From assembly GCA_902600485.1 (NCBI GenBank), contig CACKJD010000002.1:183392-247391 (forward strand): 64,000 bases of DNA. The letters are read 5' to 3'. Source of the DNA: an uncultured Pelagibacteraceae bacterium. GTDB taxonomy: Bacteria > Pseudomonadota > Alphaproteobacteria > Pelagibacterales > Pelagibacteraceae. Below the pieces are notes generated by a model. It was not told the DNA's origin, made no database searches, and saw only the letters and a list, made by a program, of their open reading frames with translations. The position numbers were made by a program, and so were the translations under genes. Positions within the stretch are counted from its first letter, which is position 1; every line of letters begins with the position of its first letter. Of this stretch, positions 44,245 to 54,234 are shown one piece after another.

Positions 44245-45210
44245 TTATATTTCTTTATAAAAATTAAACCAATTGTTGCCTAATATTGCATTAATATCAT
44301 TGTTATCGAAACCAACTTTTTTAAGTCCATTTTCAATATTATTAAATCCTCTCGCATCTTTAAACCATTCAGGTTGATCAGGAAATCCTTGATTGTTTTT
44401 TGACCCCTCTCCTAAATTTTTTGACTTTGTCCATGTTCCATTTCTCATCCACTCAACAACACTATCAGGCTGATTTAGACAAAGATCTGAGCCAATACCA
44501 ATATTTTTAATCCCCATGACATCGACTAATCTTGCTACCATTTCGCAAAAACTATCTAGTGAACAATTTGTTCCATCTTTTAAATGATGTGGATAAAGTG
44601 ATAGACCTAGCATACCTCCACTTTTTGATAATGTTTTAAGAAGATCATCAGACTTACTTCTTTTAGTTTGATGCCAAAAAGATGGATTAGCGTGAGTAAT
44701 TGCAATAGGTTTTTGGCTTAAGTCAATTGCATCGTAAGTACTTTTTTCTCCTGAGTGAGACATATCAACAACAATTCCTAATCTATTCATTTCTTTAATT
44801 GCTTCTCTTCCAAAATTAGTAACACCTCCATCATTTTTTTCATAACATCCTGAGGCTAATAAAGATTGATTATTATAAGTGAGCTGCATAAATCTGCACC
44901 CATGCTCATAAATCTTTTCAATTAAATTTATATCATCCTCAATTGGCGAACAGTTTTGAAAACCAAAAAAAATTGCTGTTTTATTTTCATTTTTTGCTTT
45001 CTCAATATCTTTGAAGTTTTTACCTAAAAAAATTAAATCTTTGTTTTCCTCAAAATTTTCTTTCCACTCTAAAAGTCTCTTTTTAAATTCATCAAAATCT
45101 TCATGATAAACAACCGTTACATGTACTGCATCTAAATTAGCTTCTCTATTAATCTCAAAAACAGATCTTTCCCATTTGCAGTATTGTAAATTGTCAATTT
45201 TGAAATTCAT
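44245..45210 (-). CDS. Membrane dipeptidase-like (peptidase M19) hydrolase
   Basis: A 321-residue M19 metallopeptidase-fold protein (renal dipeptidase family). Metal ligand regions are seen in DAVHVTVVYHEDF, GIVVDMSHSGEKSTYDAI, PIAITHANPSFWHQTKRS and NIGIGSDLCLNQPDSV. There is no signal peptide, so it acts in the cytoplasm, unlike eukaryotic enzymes. The substrate is likely a dipeptide or other amide. First gene of the operon with the uncharacterised protein, DUF3726 and zinc ribbon. Confidence 0.88.
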   Translation of the reverse strand: MNFKIDNLQYCKWERSVFEINREANLDAVHVTVVYHEDFDEFKKRLLEWKENFEENKDLIFLGKNFKDIEKAKNENKTAIFFGFQNCSPIEDDINLIEKIYEHGCRFMQLTYNNQSLLASGCYEKNDGGVTNFGREAIKEMNRLGIVVDMSHSGEKSTYDAIDLSQKPIAITHANPSFWHQTKRSKSDDLLKTLSKSGGMLGLSLYPHHLKDGTNCSLDSFCEMVARLVDVMGIKNIGIGSDLCLNQPDSVVEWMRNGTWTKSKNLGEGSKNNQGFPDQPEWFKDARGFNNIENGLKKVGFDNNDINAILGNNWFNFYKEI

Positions 45211-45257
45211 AACAATAGTTATATATTAGTAGATAATTTTTTGGTATTAAAAGATAA

Positions 45258-45749
45258 ATGAGTAATAAAAAATTAAATAAAGTAGCAATTATAATGGGTA
45301 GTCAATCTGATTACTCTACTATGAAGTATTCAAAACAAGTTCTTCAAAGCTTTGGAATAAAATCTGATGTTAAAATAGTTTCAGCACACAGAACTCCAAA
45401 AAGAATGTTTGAATTTGCAAAAAATGCTGAGAGAAATAACTACTCTGTGATTATTGCTGGAGCCGGTGGTTCAGCACATCTTCCTGGCATGATTGCATCT
45501 TTGACTAGCATTCCAGTTATTGGAGTTCCTATTGAGTCTAAAAAATTAAAAGGTATGGACAGTCTTTTATCAATAGTGCAGATGCCAAAAGGTATCCCAG
45601 TTGGTACAGTTGCAATCGGTAAAGATGGCGCGATAAATGCTGGACTTTATGCTGCATCAATTATTGGACTTCAAAATAAAAAAGTTAAAAATTCATTATT
45701 AAAGTTTAGATTGAAACAATCAAAATCAGTAAAAAAAAAACCTAAATAG
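45258..45749 (+). CDS. purE: N5-carboxyaminoimidazole ribonucleotide mutase PurE
   Basis: A 163-residue PurE class I mutase. IIMGSQSDYSTM begins the protein; HRTPKRMFEFA contains the catalytic histidine; AGAGGSAHLPGMIASLTSIPVIGVPI is the AIR-binding block. The C-terminal extension (KKVKNSLLKFRLKQSKSVKKKPK) is Lys-rich. It is followed by purK after one base, the normal purine pair. Confidence 0.96.
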   Translation: MSNKKLNKVAIIMGSQSDYSTMKYSKQVLQSFGIKSDVKIVSAHRTPKRMFEFAKNAERNNYSVIIAGAGGSAHLPGMIASLTSIPVIGVPIESKKLKGMDSLLSIVQMPKGIPVGTVAIGKDGAINAGLYAASIIGLQNKKVKNSLLKFRLKQSKSVKKKPK

Positions 45750-45750
45750 A

Positions 45751-46800
45751 ATGAGTAAAATTTCTTTAGGTATAATTGGTGGAGGCCAACTTGGATCTTT
45801 GCTTTGCGTGGCAGCAAAAAATATAAAAATAAACACAGTAGTGATTAGCGACGATGAAGACTCGCCAGCCAAACATTTTGCAGATCATTTTATTTATTCT
45901 AAGTATGACAATGAGGAAAATTTGACAAAGTTTACTTCAATGGTAGATAAAATAACCTATGAATTTGAAAATATTCCTTATGATGTGTTGTCAAAATTAA
46001 ACAAAGTTAAAAAAGTAGATCCTAATCCAGAAGTTAACAAAATTGTTCAACACAGATACTCAGAAAAAAATTTTCTAACTAATAAAAATATAAAAACTAC
46101 AGAATTTGAAAGAATCGTTAATGAAAGTGATATAAAAAAAAATAAAAATTTATTACCTGGAATACTAAAAACTTCTACACTTGGGTACGATGGTAAGGGC
46201 CAATATAAATTAAATAATTTGGAAGATTTAGATAATCATAAAATTATCTTTGATAGAGAATTTGTACTAGAAAAATTAGTAAATCTAGAAAAAGAAATTT
46301 CTGTAATAATTACAAGATTTTCTAAAGATAATTACGAAATATATGAACCAATAGAAAACTTACATGAAGAACAAATTTTAAAATATTCAACCATTCCAGC
46401 CCAAATTAATTTGTCTCATTTTAAAAAATCTCAAGAATGGGCTAAACTTATTTCTGAAGAACTTCAGTATGTTGGAACTTTATGTATTGAATTTTTTATA
46501 GATAAAGATCAAAATTTATATGTAAATGAAATTGCACCAAGAGTTCATAATTCAGGTCATTTAACTATAAATGCCTATAATATTAGTCAATTTGAAAATC
46601 ATATCAGGGCTGTTTGTGGATTAGAAAAAATTAAACTAGAAAAAATATGCAATGCAAAAATGATAAATATTATTGGTGATGAAATAAATAATTACAGAAA
46701 TAAAAAATATACTGAAAAAGAATTTTTTTTTGATTATTTAAAAAAACAAATTAAACCTAAAAGGAAAATGGGACACTTAACTATAATTGAAAATAAATGA
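45751..46800 (+). CDS. purK: 5-(carboxyamino)imidazole ribonucleotide synthase PurK
   Basis: A 349-residue ATP-grasp enzyme that carboxylates AIR. LGIIGGGQLGSLLCVAAKNI is the ATP-grasp N-terminal loop, TSTLGYDGKGQYK the glycine-rich loop, and FFIDKDQNLYVNEIAPRVHNSGHLT the metal site. The overlap with the next gene is 4 bp (ATGA). Confidence 0.96.
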   Translation: MSKISLGIIGGGQLGSLLCVAAKNIKINTVVISDDEDSPAKHFADHFIYSKYDNEENLTKFTSMVDKITYEFENIPYDVLSKLNKVKKVDPNPEVNKIVQHRYSEKNFLTNKNIKTTEFERIVNESDIKKNKNLLPGILKTSTLGYDGKGQYKLNNLEDLDNHKIIFDREFVLEKLVNLEKEISVIITRFSKDNYEIYEPIENLHEEQILKYSTIPAQINLSHFKKSQEWAKLISEELQYVGTLCIEFFIDKDQNLYVNEIAPRVHNSGHLTINAYNISQFENHIRAVCGLEKIKLEKICNAKMINIIGDEINNYRNKKYTEKEFFFDYLKKQIKPKRKMGHLTIIENK

Positions 46801-47837
46801 AAAAATTTTTATTCATTTTATTTTTAATTATCATTACAAACACTATTGCAATGGATAATAAACCTTCACATCATCAGTCTAACGGAACATTTAAAAATCC
46901 TGAGGGCTCGCCAGAACGTTCTGGAAAAGTAAAATGGTCTTGGAGTACGTTTAATAAAGAGAAAAAAAAATTAGATATGACCGTACCAAAAAGCCATGTT
47001 TTAAATAAAAATGAAGTTTTAAAAAATTTAGAACTATATAAAGATAAAGATTACATTGGGTGGATTGGTCATGCTACTTTTTTAATAAAACTTGGAAATA
47101 CAACTATTATTACTGATCCAGTTTTTTCTAAAAATGCGGGACCATTAATATTTGGCCCAAAAAGATATGTTGATCCAGCTTTAAGTTTAAAAGAAATTCC
47201 TAAAGTGGATTTATTTTTACTTACGCATAACCACTATGACCATCAAGATACAGCAACAATCAGAAAGTTTCCTTATAAAGATGCAAATGTTATTGTGCCT
47301 CTTAAGTTGGGAAAGTATTTTACCAAATACAATTATAAAAAAGTTAATGAGCTCGATTGGTTTCAAACAATTCAAGTAAATGATTTAAAAATAACATTGC
47401 TACCAGCTGTTCATTGGTCAAAAAGAAGTTTGACAGATACTAATAAAACACTTTGGGGAAATTTTTTAATAGAATATAAAAATAAAAAAATACTGTTTGC
47501 ATGTGATACGGGGTATGGACAAATATATAAAAAACTTGGTGAAAAATTTGGTCCAGTCGATCTTACGATGATTAATATAGGTGCATACGACTTTAGACCG
47601 ATGTTTGAAAAATCTATTTACCACACAAATCCAGAAGAGGCTTTACAGGTTGCAAAAGATCTTAAAAGCAAAAAAGTAATAGGAACTCATTGGGGTACTT
47701 TTGTGCTTTCTTTAGAACCTATTATGGAACCTCCTGTTCGTTTTAAAAATAATGCAGAAAATTTTGGTTTTCAAAAAAAAGATGCCATTATTTTTAAAAT
47801 TGGAGAAATAAGGCCTCTGCAAGAAATATTAGATTAG
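46797..47837 (+). CDS. Exported metallo-beta-lactamase-fold hydrolase (NAPE-PLD-like)
   Basis: A 346-residue protein with signal peptide (MKKFLFILFLIIITNTIA). LFLLTHNHYDHQD is the zinc-binding HxHxDH motif, LPAVHWSKRS provides the next histidine, and ACDTGYGQIY the bridging Asp. The N-terminal region resembles NAPE-hydrolysing phospholipase D (SPERSGKVKWSWSTFNK) and related UlaG-type proteins. Likely periplasmic or lipid-linked; substrate unknown. Confidence 0.82.
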   Translation: MKKFLFILFLIIITNTIAMDNKPSHHQSNGTFKNPEGSPERSGKVKWSWSTFNKEKKKLDMTVPKSHVLNKNEVLKNLELYKDKDYIGWIGHATFLIKLGNTTIITDPVFSKNAGPLIFGPKRYVDPALSLKEIPKVDLFLLTHNHYDHQDTATIRKFPYKDANVIVPLKLGKYFTKYNYKKVNELDWFQTIQVNDLKITLLPAVHWSKRSLTDTNKTLWGNFLIEYKNKKILFACDTGYGQIYKKLGEKFGPVDLTMINIGAYDFRPMFEKSIYHTNPEEALQVAKDLKSKKVIGTHWGTFVLSLEPIMEPPVRFKNNAENFGFQKKDAIIFKIGEIRPLQEILD

Positions 47838-47882
47838 TTTTTATTTGATAAATTAAATTTTCTATATAGATATTCAATTGAT

Positions 47883-48338
47883 ATGAAAACTATTGAAGGT
47901 AATTTTGATAATCCTGAAGTTAATAAACTTTTAAAAAAACACTTTATCGAATTAAGATCCGTTTCACCTGAAGGAAGTACCCACGTACTAGACATTCAGG
48001 GTTTGCAAAACAAGAGTATTAAGTTTTGGAGTATATATGAAAACGATGAGTTAATTGGGTGTGGAGCTTTAAAATTTTTAGATCCTAAGCATGGTGAATT
48101 CAAATCAATTCGTGTTTCAGATTCTTTTAGAAAAAAGGGTTATGGAAATAAAATTATTAAAGTTCTAATTGATAAATCTCGAAAATTAAATATTCAAAAA
48201 ATTAGTGTTGAAACGGGGTCAGGTGAATTTTTTCTACCAGCTCGTAAATTATTTAAAAATTTAGGTTTTACAGAATGTAAACCTTTTAGCCATTACGTTG
48301 ACGACCCAAACTCATGTTACATGTCTCTAAAACTTTAA
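47883..48338 (+). CDS. GNAT-family acetyltransferase
   Basis: A 151-residue N-acetyltransferase. ELIGCGALKFLDPKHGEFKSIRVSDSFRKKGYGNKIIKVLID contains the acetyl-CoA pyrophosphate loop (RxxGYG). The C-terminal region (ETGSGEFFLPARKLFKNLGFTECKPF) is typical of YsnE/putative acetyltransferases. Substrate not predictable. Confidence 0.88.
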   Translation: MKTIEGNFDNPEVNKLLKKHFIELRSVSPEGSTHVLDIQGLQNKSIKFWSIYENDELIGCGALKFLDPKHGEFKSIRVSDSFRKKGYGNKIIKVLIDKSRKLNIQKISVETGSGEFFLPARKLFKNLGFTECKPFSHYVDDPNSCYMSLKL

Positions 48339-48350
48339 AAAGTTAATTGA

Positions 48351-49460
48351 TTATCTTTTTTCTATGACGAATAATTCATTTTTAAAATATAAGCCTTTAT
48401 ATTTATTAACCACTTGTTGAACTATTTTTTGATAATTTTTAGATCTTTGCACTTTAAAAATTTGTTCATCTGTCATTTGATTAACATATACTGCTGCATT
48501 CCAAGCTGAAAAAATTAAAGAAGTAGCAATACCACCTTTTATTTCATTTGGAAGAGCTCTTAAAACATAACTAATTTTTTTTACCTTATGAAATTTCAAA
48601 GTTTTTAAAAATGGTTTTTCTGTATTAGATTTTATATATTTTTCAATTGAAGAATACAGGTAAGGGAATGGGTTTTCTTTCGGCCACAACTTTTTAATTA
48701 TCTTATTGCCTGGATCTCCGCCGCATGCGTGCACTACAACTAATTTTCCTTTTTTAGCTAAAGATCTTAACATTGGATCAATCACATATTTTACTTTTTT
48801 TTCAGCAGAAACTCTCGATCGATAAGGTTGTGATGCAATAATTAGATCATAATCAGTTTTGCCATTATTTTTTTGTGGGATTACATTTTTAAGAACAAAT
48901 TCTTGATCTTTTCTGTAAATTACTATTACTGATGGTTCTTTGTAAGTTGATGTACCAGTTTTAGGATTTGTTTCAACTTGCCATTTTTTTGCTAAAAATT
49001 CTTGATTAAGTTTTCTTAATTGATTTGAAAAATCTAAAGATGAATTTCCTTTAAGTTTTACAACTTTCCAATTCATTTTTTTTTGTTTTTTAATATTTCT
49101 AGATTTTAAAGAGGTAGATTCAACATAATTTAAATTTGATATTACAAAAACAGTATTTTTATGTTCAGCAAACCTATCTGGAAGTTTTTCTAAACCAAGT
49201 CTAACATCTTCCATACTAATTTCTTTTGTTGAAACTAGTAAAGGTATGTTTGGCATTTTTTGATGACATTGTCTCATTACATTCATTAGCAAAGACCCGT
49301 CTCCCATACCAGCATCAAAAATTTTTAATGCAGGACTTTTAGGTTTTAAATTTTGAACAATCGGTCTTAAAGCATCAGCAATTTTATTTTTTTCATTAGT
49401 AGTGGTAACAAAAAGTAGATATTTTTGTCTATTATCGAAAAAACGGAAATTTTTTTTCAT
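48351..49460 (-). CDS. SAM-dependent methyltransferase-like protein
   Basis: A 369-residue protein from the ATG at 49460 (track starts at a GTG). ALKIFDAGMGDGSLLMNVMRQCHQK carries a glycine-rich SAM loop, IFDxGxGDGSLL, and DYDLIIASQPYRSR a likely motif IV. The C-terminal half is large and unusual, with VHACGGDPGNKI near the middle. This resembles histidine-type methyltransferases only loosely. I would treat it as a class I methyltransferase of unknown target. Convergent with the GNAT gene. Confidence 0.65.
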   Translation of the reverse strand: MKKNFRFFDNRQKYLLFVTTTNEKNKIADALRPIVQNLKPKSPALKIFDAGMGDGSLLMNVMRQCHQKMPNIPLLVSTKEISMEDVRLGLEKLPDRFAEHKNTVFVISNLNYVESTSLKSRNIKKQKKMNWKVVKLKGNSSLDFSNQLRKLNQEFLAKKWQVETNPKTGTSTYKEPSVIVIYRKDQEFVLKNVIPQKNNGKTDYDLIIASQPYRSRVSAEKKVKYVIDPMLRSLAKKGKLVVVHACGGDPGNKIIKKLWPKENPFPYLYSSIEKYIKSNTEKPFLKTLKFHKVKKISYVLRALPNEIKGGIATSLIFSAWNAAVYVNQMTDEQIFKVQRSKNYQKIVQQVVNKYKGLYFKNELFVIEKR

Positions 49461-49554
49461 CACTTAAGATATGTATTATGTAATTAAATGTCCATTATAA
49501 ATATTTCTTTTAAAGTAGACAAATAAAGTATAAACACCCTTAAAAACTCGAGTA

Positions 49555-51243
49555 ATGAAAAAATTTAAATCTGATATTGAGATTGCAAGAGGTTGTAAAC
49601 TAAAACCAATCTCAAAAATTTTAAAAAAGATAAATGTTCCAGATAACCCAAAAGCTTTTAGTCCCATGGGAAGACACATAGCTAAAATAAATTTTGAATT
49701 CTTGGATAAACTTAAAAATAAAAAAGATGGTCATCTTATTCTTGTAACAGCAATAACACCAACCCCAGCTGGGGAAGGTAAAACTACAACATCTGTTGGT
49801 CTAAATGATGGATTAAATAAAATTGGAAAAAAATCTATTGTTTGTTTGAGAGAGCCTAGTCTTGGCCCTTCTTTCGGAATGAAGGGAGGTGCGGCGGGAG
49901 GTGGTAATGCACAGGTAGTTCCTATGGAACAAATCAATCTTCACTTCACTGGTGACTTTCATGCTATTACATCAGCACATAATCTTCTGTCAGCTTTAAT
50001 CGATAATCATATTTATTGGGGAAATAAACTTAACATTGATGAAAATAAAATTGTTTGGAAAAGAGTTGTAGATATGAACGATCGGGCTTTAAGATTTATA
50101 GATATAAATACTAAAGGAGTAGCAAAGGATTTTGTTAGAGAGGATGGTTTTGATATTACAGTAGCATCTGAGGTAATGGCAATTTTTTGTTTATCTAATG
50201 ATTTGTCTGATTTAGAAAAAAGAATTGGAAACATCACAATTGCTTATGATAAAAATAATAAGCCAGTCTATGCAAAAGACCTAAATGCTCAAGGTCCAAT
50301 GACAGTCCTTCTGAAAGAAGCAATTAGGCCAAATGTTACTCAAAGTTTAGAGCATAACCCAGCTATAATTCATGGAGGACCGTTTGCTAACATTGCTCAC
50401 GGATGTAATTCAGTAATTGCAACAAAGTCAGCTTTAAAGTTATCTAAATACGTAGTAACGGAGGCAGGCTTTGGTGCTGACCTTGGCGCTGAAAAATTTT
50501 TGGATATAAAATGTAGAAAAGCAAATATAAAACCAAGTTGTGTTATTATAGTTGCCACAGTTCGTGCTTTAAAAATGCATGGTGGTGTGGAAAAAGAAAA
50601 TTTAAAAACTGAGAATATTGATGCTTTAAAAGAAGGATTATCAAATTTAGATAGGCATATAAATAATATTAAAAAATTTGGCATAGAGCCAATAGTTGCG
50701 ATTAATCATTTTGTTTTAGATACTAAAAAAGAAATACAAACAATAATTAATTTTTGTAAAAATTTAAATGTTGAAGTTAGTAATTGTAAACATTGGGCAG
50801 AAGGTGGAGCAGGAACAGTTGATTTAGCAAAAAAAGTTGTACGAGTTTGTAATGATTTAAAAAAACAAAAATTTAAATTCTTGTATAACGATAGTAAAAG
50901 TTTATGGGAAAAAATTGAGATTATTGCAAAAGAAATATATAGAGCTGATAAAATTACAGCAACTGAAGAGATTAAACAAAAATTAAAAACATTTGAGAAG
51001 AATGGGTTCAAAAATTTTCCAGTTTGTGTAGCAAAAACTCAATATAGTTTTTCTACTAATCCAAAATTAAAAGGTGCACCAACAAATCATGAAATACCAA
51101 TTAGAGACGTAAGATTATCCTCTGGAGCAGAATTTATTGTTGTGATATGTGGATCAATTATGACTATGCCAGGCTTGCCGAAAATCCCTGCTGCAGACAA
51201 AATTAAATTAAATAAAAAAGGTCAGGTAGAAGGTTTATTTTAA
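49555..51243 (+). CDS. fhs: Formate-tetrahydrofolate ligase
   Basis: A 562-residue Fhs. It joins formate and THF with ATP, producing 10-formyl-THF, a key entry or exit of C1 units. [17 protein letters not shown] is the ATP-binding P-loop; [38 protein letters not shown] is the long family signature. The C-terminal [18 protein letters not shown] is standard. Overlaps the convergent gshB by 9 bp. Confidence 0.97.
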   Translation: MKKFKSDIEIARGCKLKPISKILKKINVPDNPKAFSPMGRHIAKINFEFLDKLKNKKDGHLILVTAITPTPAGEGKTTTSVGLNDGLNKIGKKSIVCLREPSLGPSFGMKGGAAGGGNAQVVPMEQINLHFTGDFHAITSAHNLLSALIDNHIYWGNKLNIDENKIVWKRVVDMNDRALRFIDINTKGVAKDFVREDGFDITVASEVMAIFCLSNDLSDLEKRIGNITIAYDKNNKPVYAKDLNAQGPMTVLLKEAIRPNVTQSLEHNPAIIHGGPFANIAHGCNSVIATKSALKLSKYVVTEAGFGADLGAEKFLDIKCRKANIKPSCVIIVATVRALKMHGGVEKENLKTENIDALKEGLSNLDRHINNIKKFGIEPIVAINHFVLDTKKEIQTIINFCKNLNVEVSNCKHWAEGGAGTVDLAKKVVRVCNDLKKQKFKFLYNDSKSLWEKIEIIAKEIYRADKITATEEIKQKLKTFEKNGFKNFPVCVAKTQYSFSTNPKLKGAPTNHEIPIRDVRLSSGAEFIVVICGSIMTMPGLPKIPAADKIKLNKKGQVEGLF

Positions 51244-52170
51244 TTTTTCTAGCTCGTCCCAATAATTTTTTGCAAGATTTACTCCTGTTAATTCTTTAAA
51301 TTGAGGAAGCCCTGTTGGTGATGTTACATTTATATCACCAATTAGATATCCAGAAACTAGATCTATACCTGCAAAGAATATTCCATTTTTTTTTAACACT
51401 TTAGCTACTTGATTTGAAACTTTAATCTCTTTATGGCTAAGAGTAGTTTTTACAGCTTTGCCTCCTTGGGATAAATTTGATAAAATTGAATTTGATGAAG
51501 GCACACGGCTTATTGCACCTTTAACCTTGCCGTTAATTATAAACACTCTTTTATCACCATATTTAATTCCTGGTAAATATTTTTGGGCCATAACATGACC
51601 AATTTTTTTTAAATATTGTCTAATTTTTTTTACATTTGTTGTGCTGTTAATATAAATTATGTCTTTTCCTGCATACCCATGTATAGGCTTTAATACAATT
51701 TTTTTGTTAATTTTTATAAATTTTCTAATCTCATCTAAATTTTTAGTGAAAATTGTTGGTGGCATAAGTTTTTTAAAATTAATTGAAAATAATTTTTCAG
51801 ATATATTCCTGATAGAGGTTGGGTCATTAACTATCTTTACGCTATCTTTTATAGTATCTAAGAATAATGTAGAAGTTACATAATCCATATTGAAAGGTGG
51901 ATTTTGCCTTATAAAAATAACTTTTGATTTTTTTAATTCAAACTTCTTTTTTGATATAATTTTAAAGTAAGTTTTATTATTTTCTAAAAATTTAATATGA
52001 CACACCTCGGCAATCAATTTAGAATTTATAAAATTTATATCTTTTGTCTCATACCAGTAAATCTTATAATTTCTTCTTTGTGCCTCTAGAGCTAAAAGAT
52101 ATGTTGTGTCTGTGATAATGTTGAGATTTTTAAAAGAGTTACCTTGTATTGCTAATATTTTTCCTGCCAT
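51235..52170 (-). CDS. gshB: Glutathione synthetase
   Basis: A 311-residue ATP-grasp glutathione synthetase, joining gamma-glutamylcysteine and glycine. [22 protein letters not shown] is the substrate-binding start, [17 protein letters not shown] the glycine-rich loop, and the ending [27 protein letters not shown] the metal site. Length normal. It follows gshA by 2 bp, the typical order for glutathione synthesis. Confidence 0.94.
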   Translation of the reverse strand: MAGKILAIQGNSFKNLNIITDTTYLLALEAQRRNYKIYWYETKDINFINSKLIAEVCHIKFLENNKTYFKIISKKKFELKKSKVIFIRQNPPFNMDYVTSTLFLDTIKDSVKIVNDPTSIRNISEKLFSINFKKLMPPTIFTKNLDEIRKFIKINKKIVLKPIHGYAGKDIIYINSTTNVKKIRQYLKKIGHVMAQKYLPGIKYGDKRVFIINGKVKGAISRVPSSNSILSNLSQGGKAVKTTLSHKEIKVSNQVAKVLKKNGIFFAGIDLVSGYLIGDINVTSPTGLPQFKELTGVNLAKNYWDELEKLK

Positions 52171-52172
52171 AT

Positions 52173-53429
52173 TTATAATTTTTCCAATACTTTTTCTGCT
52201 CTAGTTTTTTTTTCATTTAGTATATTTTCAACATTTTTTAAAAAAACTGTCTCATCTTGATTATTACTATTTATGTATTTTCTTCTTTTTAAACCATCTT
52301 TTGAAAGATCTAGGAAAATCTTACCCCATTCTAAAATGGTTTTATTATTTATTAGTGTATTTAAACCTTTTTTTGGTGAGTCATAATATGCATTTAAAAT
52401 TTCACTTTGGTCCCATTTTTTTATCACATCTAAAGACTCCTCTAAATTCCCGTAAATTAAACCGGTATAAAATGCCGGCCCTGCGCAATGACAATCCCAT
52501 TCGCACTCATCTATTGATCTAACCTCTAAATATTTTTTTAATCTTACCTCGGTAAATATTGTACTTAAATGAAGTCCAAGATCTTTATCAGTTGGTATAG
52601 ATTTGTTAGATTGTAAATTTCCCTCCATAAAGTCTTTGAATGTTTGGTCGCCCCCATAATGGTAAGAGTTATTTTTTTCAATAAATAATAGGGGAAATTT
52701 AATAATGAAATCTGCATATTTTTCAAAATCCATGTTTTCTAAAAATATTTTCGGTAGACCTGCTCTTGCGGTATTTTGCCAGACTTTTGCACGATAAGAT
52801 AAATAACCACTTGCTCTGTTCTCATATACGGCTGAATTAGCAAATATGCCAATTGCTAAAGGTGTTAAGTAACACATCAACTTAAATTTTTTTTTAAAAT
52901 CTTCTTCAGAGCTATAGTCCATATTTACTTGCGTTCCAGATGTTTGATACATCATATTTAAACTTAGCTCGCCACCTTTTGGCATTTCGTTTGTCATTAT
53001 TTTGTATCTTTCTTTAGGATTATTGGGTGCATCCTTTAATTTAGTCACAGGATCGTACCCTGTTGCCATGTTTGTTAAATTAGTATCAAAACAAGCTAAG
53101 TCTAATTCTTTTTGAAAATTGTGTAACTCTACACAAACTTCATGAATATTTTTTAATTTGTCTCCTGATAACTCAATTTGATTTCCTGGCTCTAGCGATA
53201 TTGATTTACCATTAAATTTTAGCCCTATTAAATTTTCATTTTCCTTAATTTCTTGCCAGCCAAATTTTGTTATAAAAATTTGTAATAATTTTTTAATATT
53301 TTCATATTCAGCTCTTTTGTTTGTTTTAATGTTGAATAAAAACTGCTCATTCTCAACACCTATTAATTCATCTTGTTTAATGCCTGATGCAAAATAATCT
53401 ATGATGTCATTTTTAGATTTAATTTCCAT
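52173..53429 (-). CDS. gshA: Glutamate-cysteine ligase, plant/alphaproteobacterial type
   Basis: A 418-residue GCS2-family ligase, shorter than plant enzymes. LIGVENEQFLFNI is the N-terminal Glu/Mg site, SLEPGNQIELSG the substrate binding strand, GGELSLNMMYQTSGTQVNMDYSSE the conserved core. The Cys-rich segment EVRSIDECEWDCHCAGPAFYTGLIYG is an interesting feature. It makes gamma-glutamylcysteine. It overlaps the upstream amidotransferase by 11 bp. Confidence 0.92.
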   Translation of the reverse strand: MEIKSKNDIIDYFASGIKQDELIGVENEQFLFNIKTNKRAEYENIKKLLQIFITKFGWQEIKENENLIGLKFNGKSISLEPGNQIELSGDKLKNIHEVCVELHNFQKELDLACFDTNLTNMATGYDPVTKLKDAPNNPKERYKIMTNEMPKGGELSLNMMYQTSGTQVNMDYSSEEDFKKKFKLMCYLTPLAIGIFANSAVYENRASGYLSYRAKVWQNTARAGLPKIFLENMDFEKYADFIIKFPLLFIEKNNSYHYGGDQTFKDFMEGNLQSNKSIPTDKDLGLHLSTIFTEVRLKKYLEVRSIDECEWDCHCAGPAFYTGLIYGNLEESLDVIKKWDQSEILNAYYDSPKKGLNTLINNKTILEWGKIFLDLSKDGLKRRKYINSNNQDETVFLKNVENILNEKKTRAEKVLEKL

Positions 53430-54213
53430 TTATACTACCTAGCCAGTTCTTTAATTCTATCATTCTATGATTTATTTCAGATTTTGATAATTCATTTTTT
53501 ATCAAACTTATATGATGATCGATTTCATCATATGATTTAAAAGCTTTTCTTTGATTTATTAATCTATCTTTTCTAAATTTAATTAATTCTATCATTTTTT
53601 CATATTTAATCTCTGGATGATATTGAATTCCCCATATTTCACTTTTTTCATGATTAAAAGATATGCTTGAAATTTTATTGATATTATTTGAAGCTAATAG
53701 AATTGCATCTTTTGGTAAGGTAACCACTTCATCAAAATTAAAAGCTGGAGAACAAAATTTATTTTTTTTTCCTTTATAAATAGGATGTCTTTGGCCATTA
53801 GGATTTAATTCAATATCAAAAGCAATACCTATATGAGATCCGTTAGATGATTTTTTAACCTCTCCCCCTGCTGCAACCACAGCAACTTGCATGCCCCAGC
53901 AAATTGCTAAAATCTTTTTTATTTTTTTTTGACATTCTTTCATAAACATAATTTGTCTCTTAATTTCATCCGTATTATTGTAAATATTTAAACTACTGCC
54001 ACCCCACACTGTCCCATCATATTTTTCTAAATTTCCAATATTTTCAAAAATTTTAGGATCAGCAGATGGATTAACAACATCTATGTCGAGATCTTTGGTA
54101 ATGTAACCAAGACTATCTTTTAAACTTTCTGTATGTGTTTGAATGCCAGCGTTTTTAAAATTTTGATTTTCCTCTTGTAGGTTTCCTTCAACTATTAATA
54201 ATTTAATTGTCAT
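53419..54213 (-). CDS. Class I glutamine amidotransferase-like protein
   Basis: A 264-residue GATase-1 protein. LAICWGMQVAVVAAGGEVK contains the nucleophilic Cys, and IWGIQYHPEIKYEKM the His-Glu pair. Related to GMP synthase-type amidotransferases and gamma-glutamyl hydrolases. Its overlap with gshA suggests a role with gamma-glutamyl compounds, for example hydrolysis of gamma-glutamyl peptides. Alternatively it serves a purine or glutamine pathway. Confidence 0.82.
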   Translation of the reverse strand: MTIKLLIVEGNLQEENQNFKNAGIQTHTESLKDSLGYITKDLDIDVVNPSADPKIFENIGNLEKYDGTVWGGSSLNIYNNTDEIKRQIMFMKECQKKIKKILAICWGMQVAVVAAGGEVKKSSNGSHIGIAFDIELNPNGQRHPIYKGKKNKFCSPAFNFDEVVTLPKDAILLASNNINKISSISFNHEKSEIWGIQYHPEIKYEKMIELIKFRKDRLINQRKAFKSYDEIDHHISLIKNELSKSEINHRMIELKNWLGSINGN

Positions 54214-54234
54214 GATTAAAGATTAATTAAAATA

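Noticed and set aside
50397-50684. Antisense ORFs inside fhs and other long genes
   Set aside because: They overlap strong enzymes in opposite frames and lack family motifs; they are shadows of codon bias.
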